Assembly: GCA_021770825.1 (NCBI GenBank)
Contig: JAETQD010000015.1
Location: 34,827 to 98,826, forward strand
DNA length: 64,000 nt
Source: Clostridium sp.
Lineage (GTDB): Bacteria; Bacillota; Clostridia; Lachnospirales; Lachnospiraceae
Reading direction: 5' to 3'
Shown here: piece by piece, positions 18,148-28,836 of the stretch
Layout: every line of letters starts with the position of its first letter
How positions within the stretch are numbered: the stretch's first letter is position 1
The notes under the pieces: generated by a model
The model's input: only the letters and a program-made list of their open reading frames with translations
What the model was told of the DNA's origin: nothing
Databases searched by the model: none
Translations under genes and position numbers: made by a program

Positions 18148-19563
18148 ATGAAACTTTCATCGGATTTTCAAACCAATATCTTACATTTCCACAAAATCCT
18201 GGATGTTGAGACCAATTTTGACATCGTATACCATACCTTAGAGATCGGCGGAAAGCAGGCTGTCATATACTTCGTGGACGGTTTCACAAAGGATGAGGTT
18301 CTCCTGCGCCTGATGCAGGCCTTCGCTTCCATAAAGCCGGAGGACATGCCGGAAAGCGCCCATGATTTCTCTAAAAAGTACGTAAGCTACGGAGAAACCG
18401 GACTGGAGGATGAGGACTCTGCCATCTTAATCCAGCTTCTCTCCGGCCTCTCCTGCATGTTCATTGACGGGTACGACAAATGCATTACCATCGACTGCCG
18501 TACCTATCCGGCCAGAGGCGTCACGGAACCAGAAAAGGACAAGGTGCTCCGGGGCTCCCGGGACGGATTTGTGGAGACTTTGATCTTCAACACCGCCTTA
18601 ATCCGCAGAAGAATCCGGGACGTGGATTTTGCTGTGGAAATCATGCAGGCCGGCGAAAGCTCCCACACGGATATTGCCATCTGCTACATGAAAAAACGGG
18701 TGGACGAAGCTCTTCTCGCCACCATCAAAAAACGCATTGAGAATCTCCATGTGGATGCCCTGACCATGAACCAGGAAAGTCTGGCGGAATGCCTCTTCCC
18801 CCACAAATGGTTCAATCCCTTTCCAAAATTCCGCTTTTCCGAACGTCCCGATACGGCGGCGGCATCCATTCTGGAGGGCAACATCATCATTCTTGTGGAC
18901 AACTCCCCCGCCTGTATGATTCTGCCCTCTTCCGTCTTTGACATCATTGAAGAGGCTGATGACTACTATTTTCCCCCGGTCACCGGAACCTACCTGCGGC
19001 TTTCCAGGATGACTGTTTCCTTCCTTACGCTGTTTTTAACCCCGGTCTGGCTCCTTTTCATGCAGAATACCCAGTGGATTCCTGAATGGCTGGAATTCAT
19101 CCAGATCGCCGATGAGCAGTTTGTGCCTCTGATCTGGCAGCTTTTGATTCTGGAATTTGCCATTGACGGGCTGCGGCTTGCGGCTGTCAACACCCCCAAC
19201 ATGCTGACCACGCCTTTAAGCGTCATCGCCGGTATTGTGCTGGGGGAATACTCCGTAAAATCCGGCTGGTTCAACAGTGAAACCATGCTGTACATGGCAT
19301 TTGTAACCATAGCAAACTATTCCCAGGCCAGCTTTGAGATGGGCTATGCCCTTAAATTCATGCGTGTCATTCTTTTGCTTCTCACATCCTTGTTGAACCT
19401 CTGGGGATTTATTTTGGGAACGGTCCTCTGCGTCCTGGCCATTGTCTTCAACAAAACCATCGCCGGAAAGAGCTATATCTACCCGCTGATTCCCTTTTCC
19501 TGGTCAGAATGCAAAAAACGCTTTTTCCGCGGACGTCTCCCCCATACGGAAAAAGCAAACTAG
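18148..19563 (+). CDS. GerA family spore germination protein (GerAA/SpoVAF-like)
   Basis: A 471-residue protein of the GerA family, the A subunit type of nutrient germinant receptors in the spore inner membrane. The N-terminal half (to about 285) is soluble and contains family stretches DGFVETLIFNTALIRRRIRD and EGNIIILVDNSPACMILPS. The C-terminal half has about four to five hydrophobic helices, including the usual region around QLLILEFAIDGLRLAAVNTP. No gerAB or gerAC partner and no spoVA gene adjoins it, so it is an orphan A subunit or a SpoVAF homologue. Translation may be influenced by the inverted repeat over its RBS. Confidence 0.88.
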   Translation: MKLSSDFQTNILHFHKILDVETNFDIVYHTLEIGGKQAVIYFVDGFTKDEVLLRLMQAFASIKPEDMPESAHDFSKKYVSYGETGLEDEDSAILIQLLSGLSCMFIDGYDKCITIDCRTYPARGVTEPEKDKVLRGSRDGFVETLIFNTALIRRRIRDVDFAVEIMQAGESSHTDIAICYMKKRVDEALLATIKKRIENLHVDALTMNQESLAECLFPHKWFNPFPKFRFSERPDTAAASILEGNIIILVDNSPACMILPSSVFDIIEEADDYYFPPVTGTYLRLSRMTVSFLTLFLTPVWLLFMQNTQWIPEWLEFIQIADEQFVPLIWQLLILEFAIDGLRLAAVNTPNMLTTPLSVIAGIVLGEYSVKSGWFNSETMLYMAFVTIANYSQASFEMGYALKFMRVILLLLTSLLNLWGFILGTVLCVLAIVFNKTIAGKSYIYPLIPFSWSECKKRFFRGRLPHTEKAN

Positions 19564-19660
19564 CCACTTATTTATTCCTGTGATATACTGAAAGAAAACG
19601 TTATGTGTCCGGGGGCAGCAGGTCCTGTCCCCGCGGCTTTCAAAAGAAGGAGGCAGCCAT

Positions 19661-20419
19661 ATGTTTCTCGAACAGATTTCATGGGTACAGGCAAAAGAAT
19701 ATTTTGAACAGAAGGACATTGCCATCATTCCTGTCGGCAGCACAGAGAATCACGGCTCCCAGCTTGCCCTGGGAACGGATTTTCTCATTCCCCGGGCCCT
19801 TTGCGAGCGGATGGATGAACGCCTTGGAATTCTCATTGCTCCCACAATCCCCTTCGGCGTGGCAGACCAGCATGCCCGGTTCCCCGGAACCATCACCATC
19901 GGCTCCGACGGCCTTTATGATCTGGTCACCCGCGTTGTGGACCAGCTTTACGGCCACGGAATCCGCAAATTCGTCTTTTTAAACGGCCATGGCGGCAATA
20001 CCCCGGTCCTTCAGAATGTCTGCCTGGACCTGGACGGCAAACACGCCCTGGGCTGCCTTTTAAACTGGTGGACTCTGGCCGGAGACTTAAATCCCAAGTG
20101 GAAGGGCGGCCATGGCGGCGGGGAGGAAACGGCCGCCATGCTGGCCATCAACCCTTCCTTTGTACATATGGAATACTTCATGCCCTTTGTACCGAAAGAC
20201 TTAAGCGAAGACCTTACCTTTGCCGGATCCTTTCACGTCTTTTCCAACGGAGTTTCCGTTCCGGTTCCCCGCCGGGTGGACCGCTACTCCTCAAGCGGCT
20301 GGTACGGCCCCGATTCTCCGGAAACGGCCACCAGGGAATGGGGCGAGGAAATGTTAAACGCCACCGCCGATTTCTGTGTGGATTTTATCCGGAAATTTGA
20401 GAAGGTCTGCATCGCCTGA
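19661..20419 (+). CDS. creatininase family amidohydrolase
   Basis: A 252-residue creatininase-superfamily protein. Metal-binding residues are visible in PVGSTENHGSQLALGTD (Glu, His, Asp) and FLNGHGGN. A further His/Glu site lies in GGHGGGEETAAML. Members are creatininase, the FAPy deformylase ArfB, MftE peptidase and others; the substrate cannot be assigned here. RBS AAGGAGG. Its 3' end overlaps the convergent MFS gene by 35 bases. Confidence 0.82.
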   Translation: MFLEQISWVQAKEYFEQKDIAIIPVGSTENHGSQLALGTDFLIPRALCERMDERLGILIAPTIPFGVADQHARFPGTITIGSDGLYDLVTRVVDQLYGHGIRKFVFLNGHGGNTPVLQNVCLDLDGKHALGCLLNWWTLAGDLNPKWKGGHGGGEETAAMLAINPSFVHMEYFMPFVPKDLSEDLTFAGSFHVFSNGVSVPVPRRVDRYSSSGWYGPDSPETATREWGEEMLNATADFCVDFIRKFEKVCIA

Positions 20420-21560
20420 TTGTGGCCTCGTGCATGAAAATCATTCCCAAAAGAATCAGAAACAGAAACAGAGGATAAAGAGCCGCGCTTATGTGACCTG
20501 CCAACAGACCGAAAGCCGGAGGCATCAGCATGCCTCCCACATAGGCGCTGGCCATCTGTACTCCGATGACCGCCTGGGATTTATCTGCCCCGAAATGGAC
20601 CGGAGTAGAGTGGATGATGCAGGGATAAATGGGCGCACAGCCCAGGCCCATGAGCACAAGGCCCGCGGACGCTGTCATGGTGCCGGGAAGCCAAAGTATA
20701 AGAAGTCCCGAAAGAACCACGCCCTGGCCCAGACGGATCATGGCTTCATCCTCCATCACCATGGTCAAAAATCCGCTTCCCATGCGGCCGATGGTGATGC
20801 CCACATAGAAAAGGGCAGCGAATCCGGCTGCGGTTTCACCGGACAGCCCCCGGTGCAGGGCCAGATAGCTGGCCGCCCACAGCCCTGCGGTCTGCTCCAG
20901 AGCCTGGTAGCAGAAAAAGGTTGTTATGATCTCCTTAGCACCTGGTATTTCGTAAATTTCTTTTAGGGAAAGGGGCTTTTCCCTTTCTCCGCTTTCTACG
21001 TTCCCCGAACCGCTTTTTCCTTTCCATAAAGGCAGGCTGAAAAACAAAATGGCCGTAAGAACAATCTGAATCAGGGCAATGGCACGGTATCCCATGTTCC
21101 ATCCATATCCCCCTGTCAGGGCCATTCCCATGATATAAGGTCCTGCGGATGCCCCGATTCCCCACATGCAATGGAGCCAGCTCATATGACGGCTCTCGTA
21201 GTGCAGGGCCACATAGTTATTTAAGGACGCATCCACACTTCCCGCTCCCAGACCGTAGGGAACAGCCCACAAACAGAGAGCCGGAAAGCTTTTGGCCACA
21301 GAAAATCCCCACAGGGCTGCTGCCGTTGTTAAAACGCTCACAGCCGTCACCATACCTGTTCCGAACCGCCTGGTGAACCTGTCGCTTAAAAGGCTTGAAA
21401 GAATGGTTCCCGCGGAAATGATCATGGATACGGCTCCCGCATAGGATACGGGAACGGAAAATTCCCCGTACATAGAAGGCCAGGCCGCTCCCAAAAGGGC
21501 ATCGGGAAGTCCCAGACTTATGAAAGAAAGATAAATGACAGCCAGAAGTAAATGTACCAT
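20385..21560 (-). CDS. MFS transporter
   Basis: A 391-residue major facilitator with about twelve hydrophobic helices. The first loop has the pattern SLGLPDALLGAAWPSMYGE. The basic signature after helix 2/3 is LLSDRFTRRFGTG. It resembles the FucP-like/YbjJ group, which includes sugar transporters; the substrate is unknown. RBS AAGGAGAAC. It is divergent from an AraC regulator whose gene starts 110 bases away, a common regulator-transporter arrangement. Confidence 0.85.
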   Translation of the reverse strand: MVHLLLAVIYLSFISLGLPDALLGAAWPSMYGEFSVPVSYAGAVSMIISAGTILSSLLSDRFTRRFGTGMVTAVSVLTTAAALWGFSVAKSFPALCLWAVPYGLGAGSVDASLNNYVALHYESRHMSWLHCMWGIGASAGPYIMGMALTGGYGWNMGYRAIALIQIVLTAILFFSLPLWKGKSGSGNVESGEREKPLSLKEIYEIPGAKEIITTFFCYQALEQTAGLWAASYLALHRGLSGETAAGFAALFYVGITIGRMGSGFLTMVMEDEAMIRLGQGVVLSGLLILWLPGTMTASAGLVLMGLGCAPIYPCIIHSTPVHFGADKSQAVIGVQMASAYVGGMLMPPAFGLLAGHISAALYPLFLFLILLGMIFMHEATIRRCRPSQISG

Positions 21561-21670
21561 ATTGTTCTCCTTGAATGATTGTAGTATAATAATACCATCA
21601 TTTTAGGCGATTATATAGAAGAAAAGCTTCAAATATATATGACAAAACCTTCAAAGAGGAGGAAATCCCC
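21561..21670. promoter_or_regulatory. divergent promoter region between MFS and AraC genes
   Basis: The 110-base AT-rich gap holds a small palindrome GTATAATAATAC around 21586-21597 and likely -10 elements on the minus strand (TATTAT). The spacing fits regulation of both genes by the AraC protein; no defined operator can be proven. Confidence 0.35.
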
Positions 21671-22567
21671 ATGGCACTTTACGCCTGTAACACAGCCACA
21701 GGGCCTGATGGAAGGGAGCTTGCCCGCCACGGCACGGCGCTCTTTCCCATCGCCTGCTACCACGATGATCTGACCTCGGAGCCGGTCCCGTGGCACTGGC
21801 ATGAGGAACTGGAGGCTGGAATTGTCACCGAAGGACGGGTCCGCGTCATGGCCGGAACCGAGTCCTTTCTTTTATCCGAGGGGGACGGCTTCTTTATCAA
21901 TTCCGGTGTCCTACACAGCGTATGGAATCTGGACACAGTTCCCTGCCGCCTCCATTCCCTGGTTTTCCATCCCCGGCTTACGGGCGGCAGCGCAGACAGC
22001 ATTTTCTGGCAGAAATATACGGCTCCTCTTCTCGGCGACACCTCTCTGAAAGGAACTGCCTTTTTGGGCATGAAAGACCATGACCGGGAAGCTTTAACCT
22101 TCATTGAAAAAGCCTGGCAAAGCGCGGTGGCGGAGCCGGAGGGATTTGAGCTTTCCGTCCGTGACTCCTTATCCCGGCTTCTTTTCCTGCTGTTAGAAAA
22201 ACGCCCCCTGGTTTCCCCTGCCCTTTCGGAAAAAGATCTGAGGGACGCAGCCCGCATTAAAACCATGCTGGCCTATATCCAGAACCACTACCAGGAAGAG
22301 CTCACCGCCGATACCATTGCCAAAAGCGCCTCAATCAGCACCAGCGAGTGCCTGCGCTGTTTTAAATCCGCCATCCACACCACTCCCATCCAGTATGTGA
22401 AACAGTTCCGCATTCAAAAAGCCGCGGAGCTGCTGTCCTCCACAGACCGGAAGATCGTGGAAATCGGCAGCCTCTGCGGCTTCCAGGATATGAGTTATTT
22501 TTCTAAAACCTTCCGGGAGGTCAAGGGTCTCACTCCATCCCGGTACCGGGACCGTTTAAATCTTTAA
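21671..22567 (+). CDS. AraC family transcriptional regulator with cupin sensor
   Basis: A 298-residue regulator. The N-terminal cupin (residues about 25-110) has the metal/ligand-type HWHEELE and a second part around EGDGFFINSGVLHSVW. The C-terminal pair of helix-turn-helices starts near residue 195; typical AraC residues are PIQYVKQFRIQKAAELL and GFQDMSYFSKTFREVKGLTPSRYR. It probably controls the divergent MFS transporter in response to a small molecule, perhaps a sugar. RBS AGAGGAGG. Its end overlaps the convergent ABC-F gene by 12 bases. Confidence 0.9.
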   Translation: MALYACNTATGPDGRELARHGTALFPIACYHDDLTSEPVPWHWHEELEAGIVTEGRVRVMAGTESFLLSEGDGFFINSGVLHSVWNLDTVPCRLHSLVFHPRLTGGSADSIFWQKYTAPLLGDTSLKGTAFLGMKDHDREALTFIEKAWQSAVAEPEGFELSVRDSLSRLLFLLLEKRPLVSPALSEKDLRDAARIKTMLAYIQNHYQEELTADTIAKSASISTSECLRCFKSAIHTTPIQYVKQFRIQKAAELLSSTDRKIVEIGSLCGFQDMSYFSKTFREVKGLTPSRYRDRLNL

Positions 22568-24109
22568 GGACCACTGGCTTAAATCCCAGACCTTGGACAC
22601 CAGTCCGTCATAAAACTCGGGCTCATGGCAGATTAAAAGCACGGCGCCCTTATATTCCTTCAGGGCACGCTTCAATTCTTCCTTGGCATCCACATCCAGA
22701 TGGTTGGTGGGCTCGTCTAAAAGCAGGATATTGGTCTCCCTGTTGATTAACTTACAGAGTCTTACCTTGGCCTGCTCACCGCCGGAAAGGACCCGGACCT
22801 GGCTCTCAATGTTCTTTGTGGTCAGGCCGCATTTGGCCAGGGCTGCCCGTACCTGATACTGGGTGTAGGAGGGGAATTCCTTCCAGATTTCTTCGATGCA
22901 TGTGGTGGTATTTCCCGGTGCCATCTCCTGTTCAAAATACCCGATATACAGGTAGTCTCCCAGCTCCACTGAACCGGAAATGGACGGAATCAGTCCCAGA
23001 ATGCTCTTTAAAAGGGTGGTCTTTCCAATTCCGTTGGCTCCTGTGATGGCGATTTTCTCCCCTCTCTCCATGGAGAAATTTAAGGGTTTGGAAAGGGCCT
23101 CCTCATAGCCGATCACCAGATCCCTGGTTTCAAAAATCATCTTTCCGGCTGCCCTGGCATTGAGGAAATGGAACTCCGGCTTGGGCTTTTCCTTTACCAG
23201 CTCAATGACTTCCATCTTATCTAGCTTCTTCTGCCTGGACATGGCCATGTTTCTGGTGGCCACCCGCGCCTTGTTTCTCGCCACAAAATCCTGGAGCTCT
23301 GCAATTTCCTGCTGCTGGCGCTTGTAGGCTGCCTCCAGCTGGCTCTTTTTCATCTCATAAACTTCCAGGAACTTATCATAATCTCCCACATAACGGTCTA
23401 ACCTCTGATTTTCCATATGGTAAATCAAATTCACCACGCTGTTTAAAAAGGGAATGTCATGGGAAATCAGAATAAAGGCATTTTCGTATTCCTGAAGATA
23501 CCGTTTCAGCCACTCAATATGCTGCACATCCAGATAGTTGGTGGGCTCGTCCAAAAGAAGAATATCCGGCTTTTCCAGCAGAAGCTTACCAAGAAGCACC
23601 TTGGTTCTCTGGCCCCCGGACAGCTCATCCACATCCTTATCCAGGCCGATTTCATCCAGACCAAAGGCATGTCCGATCTCCTCCACCTTGGAATCGATCA
23701 CATAGAAATCATGGGCCATTAAGAGGTCCTGGATGGTTCCCAGCTCCTCCATCATGGCATTCATTTCCTCCTCCGATGCCTCTCCCATCCTGTCGCAGAT
23801 GGCATTCATCTTCTCCTCCATCTCAAACAAAAAGCCAAAGGCGCTTTTTAACACGTCCCGGATGGTCATTCCCTTTTCCAGAACCGTATGCTGGTCCAAA
23901 TATCCCACCCGGACATTCTTCGCCCATTCCACCTTTCCTTCATCCGGCATCAGCTTATCTGTGATGATGCTCATGAAGGTGGACTTTCCTTCTCCGTTGG
24001 CGCCGATCAGTCCGATGTGTTCCCCCTTTAAAAGCCGAAACGACACATCCGTAAAAATCGCCCGGTCTCCGAAGCCATGGCTTAAATGTTCAACGTTTAA
24101 AATACTCAT
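22556..24109 (-). CDS. ABC-F family ATPase, YbiT-like
   Basis: A second ABC-F protein, 517 residues, without the C-terminal coiled-coil tail of the one at 974. Domain 1: GANGEGKST (about 36), LSGGQRTKVLLGKLL and DEPTNYLD. A helical inter-domain linker lies around residues 240-300. Domain 2: GANGIGKTT, LSGGEQAKVRLCKL and DEPTNHLD. Length and domain makeup match the YbiT group of ribosome-associated ABC-F proteins. The AEC gene lies 24 bases upstream, possibly co-transcribed. Confidence 0.88.
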   Translation of the reverse strand: MSILNVEHLSHGFGDRAIFTDVSFRLLKGEHIGLIGANGEGKSTFMSIITDKLMPDEGKVEWAKNVRVGYLDQHTVLEKGMTIRDVLKSAFGFLFEMEEKMNAICDRMGEASEEEMNAMMEELGTIQDLLMAHDFYVIDSKVEEIGHAFGLDEIGLDKDVDELSGGQRTKVLLGKLLLEKPDILLLDEPTNYLDVQHIEWLKRYLQEYENAFILISHDIPFLNSVVNLIYHMENQRLDRYVGDYDKFLEVYEMKKSQLEAAYKRQQQEIAELQDFVARNKARVATRNMAMSRQKKLDKMEVIELVKEKPKPEFHFLNARAAGKMIFETRDLVIGYEEALSKPLNFSMERGEKIAITGANGIGKTTLLKSILGLIPSISGSVELGDYLYIGYFEQEMAPGNTTTCIEEIWKEFPSYTQYQVRAALAKCGLTTKNIESQVRVLSGGEQAKVRLCKLINRETNILLLDEPTNHLDVDAKEELKRALKEYKGAVLLICHEPEFYDGLVSKVWDLSQWSLKI

Positions 24110-24133
24110 ATGAAAACTCCTTTATCTCTCAAT

Positions 24134-25045
24134 TTATACCAACAGCGTCATAAGAGGAATGGTGGCCAGGGAAAACAAAGTGTTTGTCAGCACGCACTTG
24201 CTCCCATACACCGCATCGGCCCCATACTTTTCCGCCAAAAGAGCCGTGGTGCTGCCTGCGGGCATGGCTGTTAAAATCACCGCACAGGCCGACATCACCG
24301 GGTCTGCCCCAATCGCCTTCACAATCCCCAGGGTCACAAGGGGAAGGGCAATGAGCCGGACAAAGGCCAGATATACGGTACTCCAGTCCTTAAAGGATTC
24401 CAGCGTCAGAGCCGTCATCATGGTTCCAATGAGCATCATGGAAAGAGGCGTCGTACTGTTTCCAAGCCCCGTCACTGCCTTGGAGGCAAACTCCGGAAGC
24501 TTCCATCCCATCAGGCTCCAGAAAATCCCCACGAACACGGCAATAATACAGGGATTCAGCATAACCTTTTTAAAAACTGCCTTTTTATCGGAGGAATCCG
24601 TAAAGATCGCCATCCCAGCCGTCCACATGAAAATCCGGTTGGGGATAATGAAAATGGAGGCCAGAAACAGCCCCTGCTCCCCTAAAACGGCGGACACAAT
24701 GGGAAGCCCCAAAAATCCGGAATTATTGACCAGGGTTGCATACTGGAGAATGCTCTTTTTTTCGTAGGGATACGTGTTATAAATCCACTTTCCTGCCAGC
24801 CAGGCCAGAAAGCACACAAAAAAAGCCACTGCCAGGCACAAAGAAGCCTGTCTTAAGGCATGAAACGTCAAATTCATCTGGAAAGAATTAAAAATCATAC
24901 AGGGTAACGTCACCCGAAGGACGAAATCTGTCATCTTAGACTGGGTATGCCGGTCCACGATATTTTTCTTATTGCAGTAATAGCCGACACACATGTACAC
25001 AATGAGAATTGCCTGTGTCGAAAGCATCTTCATAAAATTTTCCAT
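24134..25045 (-). CDS. AEC family transporter (auxin efflux carrier-like)
   Basis: A 303-residue membrane protein with eight to ten hydrophobic helices and the AEC hallmarks YVCVGYYCNKKN-like N-terminus, VNNSGFLGLPI and a C-terminal AMPAGSTTALLAEKYG. Such carriers export or import organic acids such as malate or malonate in bacteria; the substrate is not known here. It is downstream of guaB but separated from it by a terminator. Confidence 0.85.
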   Translation of the reverse strand: MENFMKMLSTQAILIVYMCVGYYCNKKNIVDRHTQSKMTDFVLRVTLPCMIFNSFQMNLTFHALRQASLCLAVAFFVCFLAWLAGKWIYNTYPYEKKSILQYATLVNNSGFLGLPIVSAVLGEQGLFLASIFIIPNRIFMWTAGMAIFTDSSDKKAVFKKVMLNPCIIAVFVGIFWSLMGWKLPEFASKAVTGLGNSTTPLSMMLIGTMMTALTLESFKDWSTVYLAFVRLIALPLVTLGIVKAIGADPVMSACAVILTAMPAGSTTALLAEKYGADAVYGSKCVLTNTLFSLATIPLMTLLV

Positions 25046-25106
25046 TTGGTCCTCTTTATATCACTTTTGCTGCATGGGAGACGAAGGTTTCTATGCAGCA
25101 AACAAA

Positions 25107-25152
25107 ACAGGCTGCCCGGCAGACGGTATCACCGCCCGGCCGTGCAGCCTGT
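25107..25152 (-). terminator. terminator of guaB
   Basis: ACAGGCTGC (25107-25115) and GCAGCCTGT (25144-25152) pair, extended by CCGGC/GCCGG-type inner pairs. On the minus strand the hairpin is followed by TTTGTTTG. It lies 18 bases past the guaB stop. Confidence 0.7.
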
Positions 25153-25169
25153 CCATCTGACTGTTTTTC

Positions 25170-26725
<1,556 letters not shown>

Positions 26726-26770
26726 CAGGAGATTCATATTATTTTTTAATTATTTTATTATTACTTTTTC

Positions 26771-27841
26771 TTATAAATATCCCTGCAAAATATCCAAAAA
26801 CTGATCGTTGTCCTCCTGTCTCTTTACACAGATTCTGTAAAACCTTCCATCCAGTCCCCTATAATCGTCACAGCATCGGATCAGGATTTTATGGCCCAAA
26901 AAATACTGGTAAAGCTCCCGTTCCCTTCTTGTTTTGGAGTCTTTAAAAAAGATAAAATTGGCCCGGGAGTCAAAGAGGGAAAAGCCTGCCCCCTCAAGGC
27001 CCTTCCGAAGATATTCCCGCTGGCTTTTTAAAAGCTTCCAGGTATCGGCAATATAATTTTCCCTCCAGTCCCCAAAGGTCCCGCAGCCTGCATACTGGGC
27101 CGGAATGGACACATTCCAGGGCTGAACGGAGTTTTCCATGGATTCCATAAGCTTCCTGTTCCCAAGGAAGCCATATCCCAGCCTGAGACCTGCCATGGCA
27201 AAGATTTTCGTCATGGCGTGGAGTACAAACAGGCCTTCATTGCCCTTTGCCGCTTCCTCCGCCACAGACAGGGACCTGCCGTTTTCCAGAAAATCCAGGA
27301 AGCACTCATCCACCACGGCAAAAATCCCATGGTCTTTGCAAAAATCAAGGATTTTTTCCATGTCCTCCCGTTCTATCACCGTTCCCACCGGATTGGACGG
27401 GTTGCACAAAAAAATCAGTTCCGGCGCTTCCTTCCTCAAAAACTCCAGGTATTCCTCCAGCGGAAGCCGGAATCCATTCTCCTCTTTTAAATAGAAGAAA
27501 CGGCACTCTGCCCCTGTACATTTCAAAGCCGCCTCATACTCTGTGAAGGACGGTGCCAGAAGAACGGCCTTTTTGGGCGCCGCCGCCCGCACAATTCCAA
27601 AAATCAGCTCCGCTGCTCCATTTCCGAATATGAGACAATCCTCCGGTACCTGGTAATGAGACGCTGCAAGAGTCCTCAGCTTCCCGCACCGGCTGTCCGG
27701 ATAGCGGGCGCTTTCCAAAACACCTGCTATGGCTTCCCTCCTCACGGCTTCCGGCATTCCAAGGGGATTGATATTGATGGAAAAATCCAATTCCACCTGC
27801 TGGTTGCGGTACACATCACCGCCATGCTTATACTCCGTCAT
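26771..27841 (-). CDS. cobD: L-threonine-O-3-phosphate decarboxylase / aminotransferase class I (CobD-like)
   Basis: A 356-residue PLP enzyme of the histidinol-phosphate aminotransferase group. The N-terminal KHGGDVY, the NPSNPVG substrate loop and the PLP lysine in TKIFAMAGLRLGYG are characteristic. The early HGG motif and the position after cobU favour CobD, which makes the aminopropanol linker of cobamides, over HisC. The ATG at 27841 overlaps the cobU stop as ATGA; the frame extends 10 codons further upstream but GGCGGG precedes 27841. Last gene of the cbiG-cobU-cobD cluster. Confidence 0.85.
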   Translation of the reverse strand: MTEYKHGGDVYRNQQVELDFSININPLGMPEAVRREAIAGVLESARYPDSRCGKLRTLAASHYQVPEDCLIFGNGAAELIFGIVRAAAPKKAVLLAPSFTEYEAALKCTGAECRFFYLKEENGFRLPLEEYLEFLRKEAPELIFLCNPSNPVGTVIEREDMEKILDFCKDHGIFAVVDECFLDFLENGRSLSVAEEAAKGNEGLFVLHAMTKIFAMAGLRLGYGFLGNRKLMESMENSVQPWNVSIPAQYAGCGTFGDWRENYIADTWKLLKSQREYLRKGLEGAGFSLFDSRANFIFFKDSKTRRERELYQYFLGHKILIRCCDDYRGLDGRFYRICVKRQEDNDQFLDILQGYL

Positions 27842-28836
27842 TTTATCCCGCCTTTCAGGGTCTGAATGCACCCGCAGATCACCCGGTACACCTCATCCGA
27901 CTCTCCGGCCAGGTCCCTTAGGGCCTCGCCCAGCAAGTCTCTCCACAGTCTGTCCTCTCTGTCTACCGGAACAATGCCGCAGCCGATTTCATCGGAAACC
28001 ACGGTAACTCCCGGATTCTCTTCCTTCAATTGTTCCAAAAACAGGTGCATTTTACTTCTGGCATCCTCTGGCTCCATGGAGGAAAACCGCCTGATATATT
28101 CATGGAAGTTTAAAACCAGCTTTCCTTTCAGGGCCGCCTCAAAAGAATCCCTTTCTCCATCTGCCACAGCCCCCGGCTCTGTCTCTGTCTCCCGGCCCAG
28201 AATTTTTAAGGCTGCCTCTTTTTTTCCCTGATGGACACCGCCCACAATCAGCTTCATATGTACTCCTTTGTCATCCCGGCGGCAGGCCGCCTTTTCTTCT
28301 CCTTTCAGACACACGGGAATTCCCATAACCACCTCCCAGGCCTCGTCCGCCATACAAAAAAGCTCCCGATTCAGCCTTCCGAGAAGCCGCTGGTACCCCT
28401 TTGTCTCTCTGTCATAGATACCTCCGTCACTGAAAACCTCGTTGGTCACCACCACAAAGTCCTCTGCCTGGCTCTTGATTTCATAAAGGCCCCTTAAAAT
28501 CCGTTCCTCTGCCTTTGGGCAGCGGACGGAAATATCTGCCCCGGCATCCATGTCCTCCCGGTACAGCTCATTGGCCGCCAGGTTCGACATGCACTCCAAA
28601 AGCACTGCGCTTTTTTCCGGAATCGTAAGCGTTTCCAGGTCCACCGGGCACTCTATGGTTTCAAACTTCTTTTCTTTCCGCATGGCCCGGTGCCGCCGGA
28701 TCCGCTCTCTGCACTCCTCATCCCAGGCAATCATGGTGGCCGCATAAATCCGCGTTTTTTCTCCCATGTCCATAAGGCACTTCTCCGCGAAGGCCGATTT
28801 CCCGCTGGAGCTGGCCCCTGTCACCAATACCATCAT
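27838..28836 (-). CDS. cobU: adenosylcobinamide kinase/guanylyltransferase CobU fused to a second CobU-like domain
   Basis: A 332-residue protein made of two related halves. Residues 1-190 are a full CobU: P-loop GASSSGKS, VVVTNEVFSDGG, and a C-terminal ADEAWEVVMGIPVCLKG. It phosphorylates adenosylcobinamide and adds GMP. From about residue 194 a second module starts with its own Met (MKLIVGGVHQGKKE). It continues with FHEYIRRF and ends TVVSDEIGCGIVPVDREDRLWRDLLGEAL, again CobU-like but shorter and with a degenerate P-loop. In other Clostridia such modules occur as separate proteins, so this looks like a gene fusion. ATGA overlaps couple it to cbiG and cobD. Confidence 0.85.
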   Translation of the reverse strand: MMVLVTGASSSGKSAFAEKCLMDMGEKTRIYAATMIAWDEECRERIRRHRAMRKEKKFETIECPVDLETLTIPEKSAVLLECMSNLAANELYREDMDAGADISVRCPKAEERILRGLYEIKSQAEDFVVVTNEVFSDGGIYDRETKGYQRLLGRLNRELFCMADEAWEVVMGIPVCLKGEEKAACRRDDKGVHMKLIVGGVHQGKKEAALKILGRETETEPGAVADGERDSFEAALKGKLVLNFHEYIRRFSSMEPEDARSKMHLFLEQLKEENPGVTVVSDEIGCGIVPVDREDRLWRDLLGEALRDLAGESDEVYRVICGCIQTLKGGIK

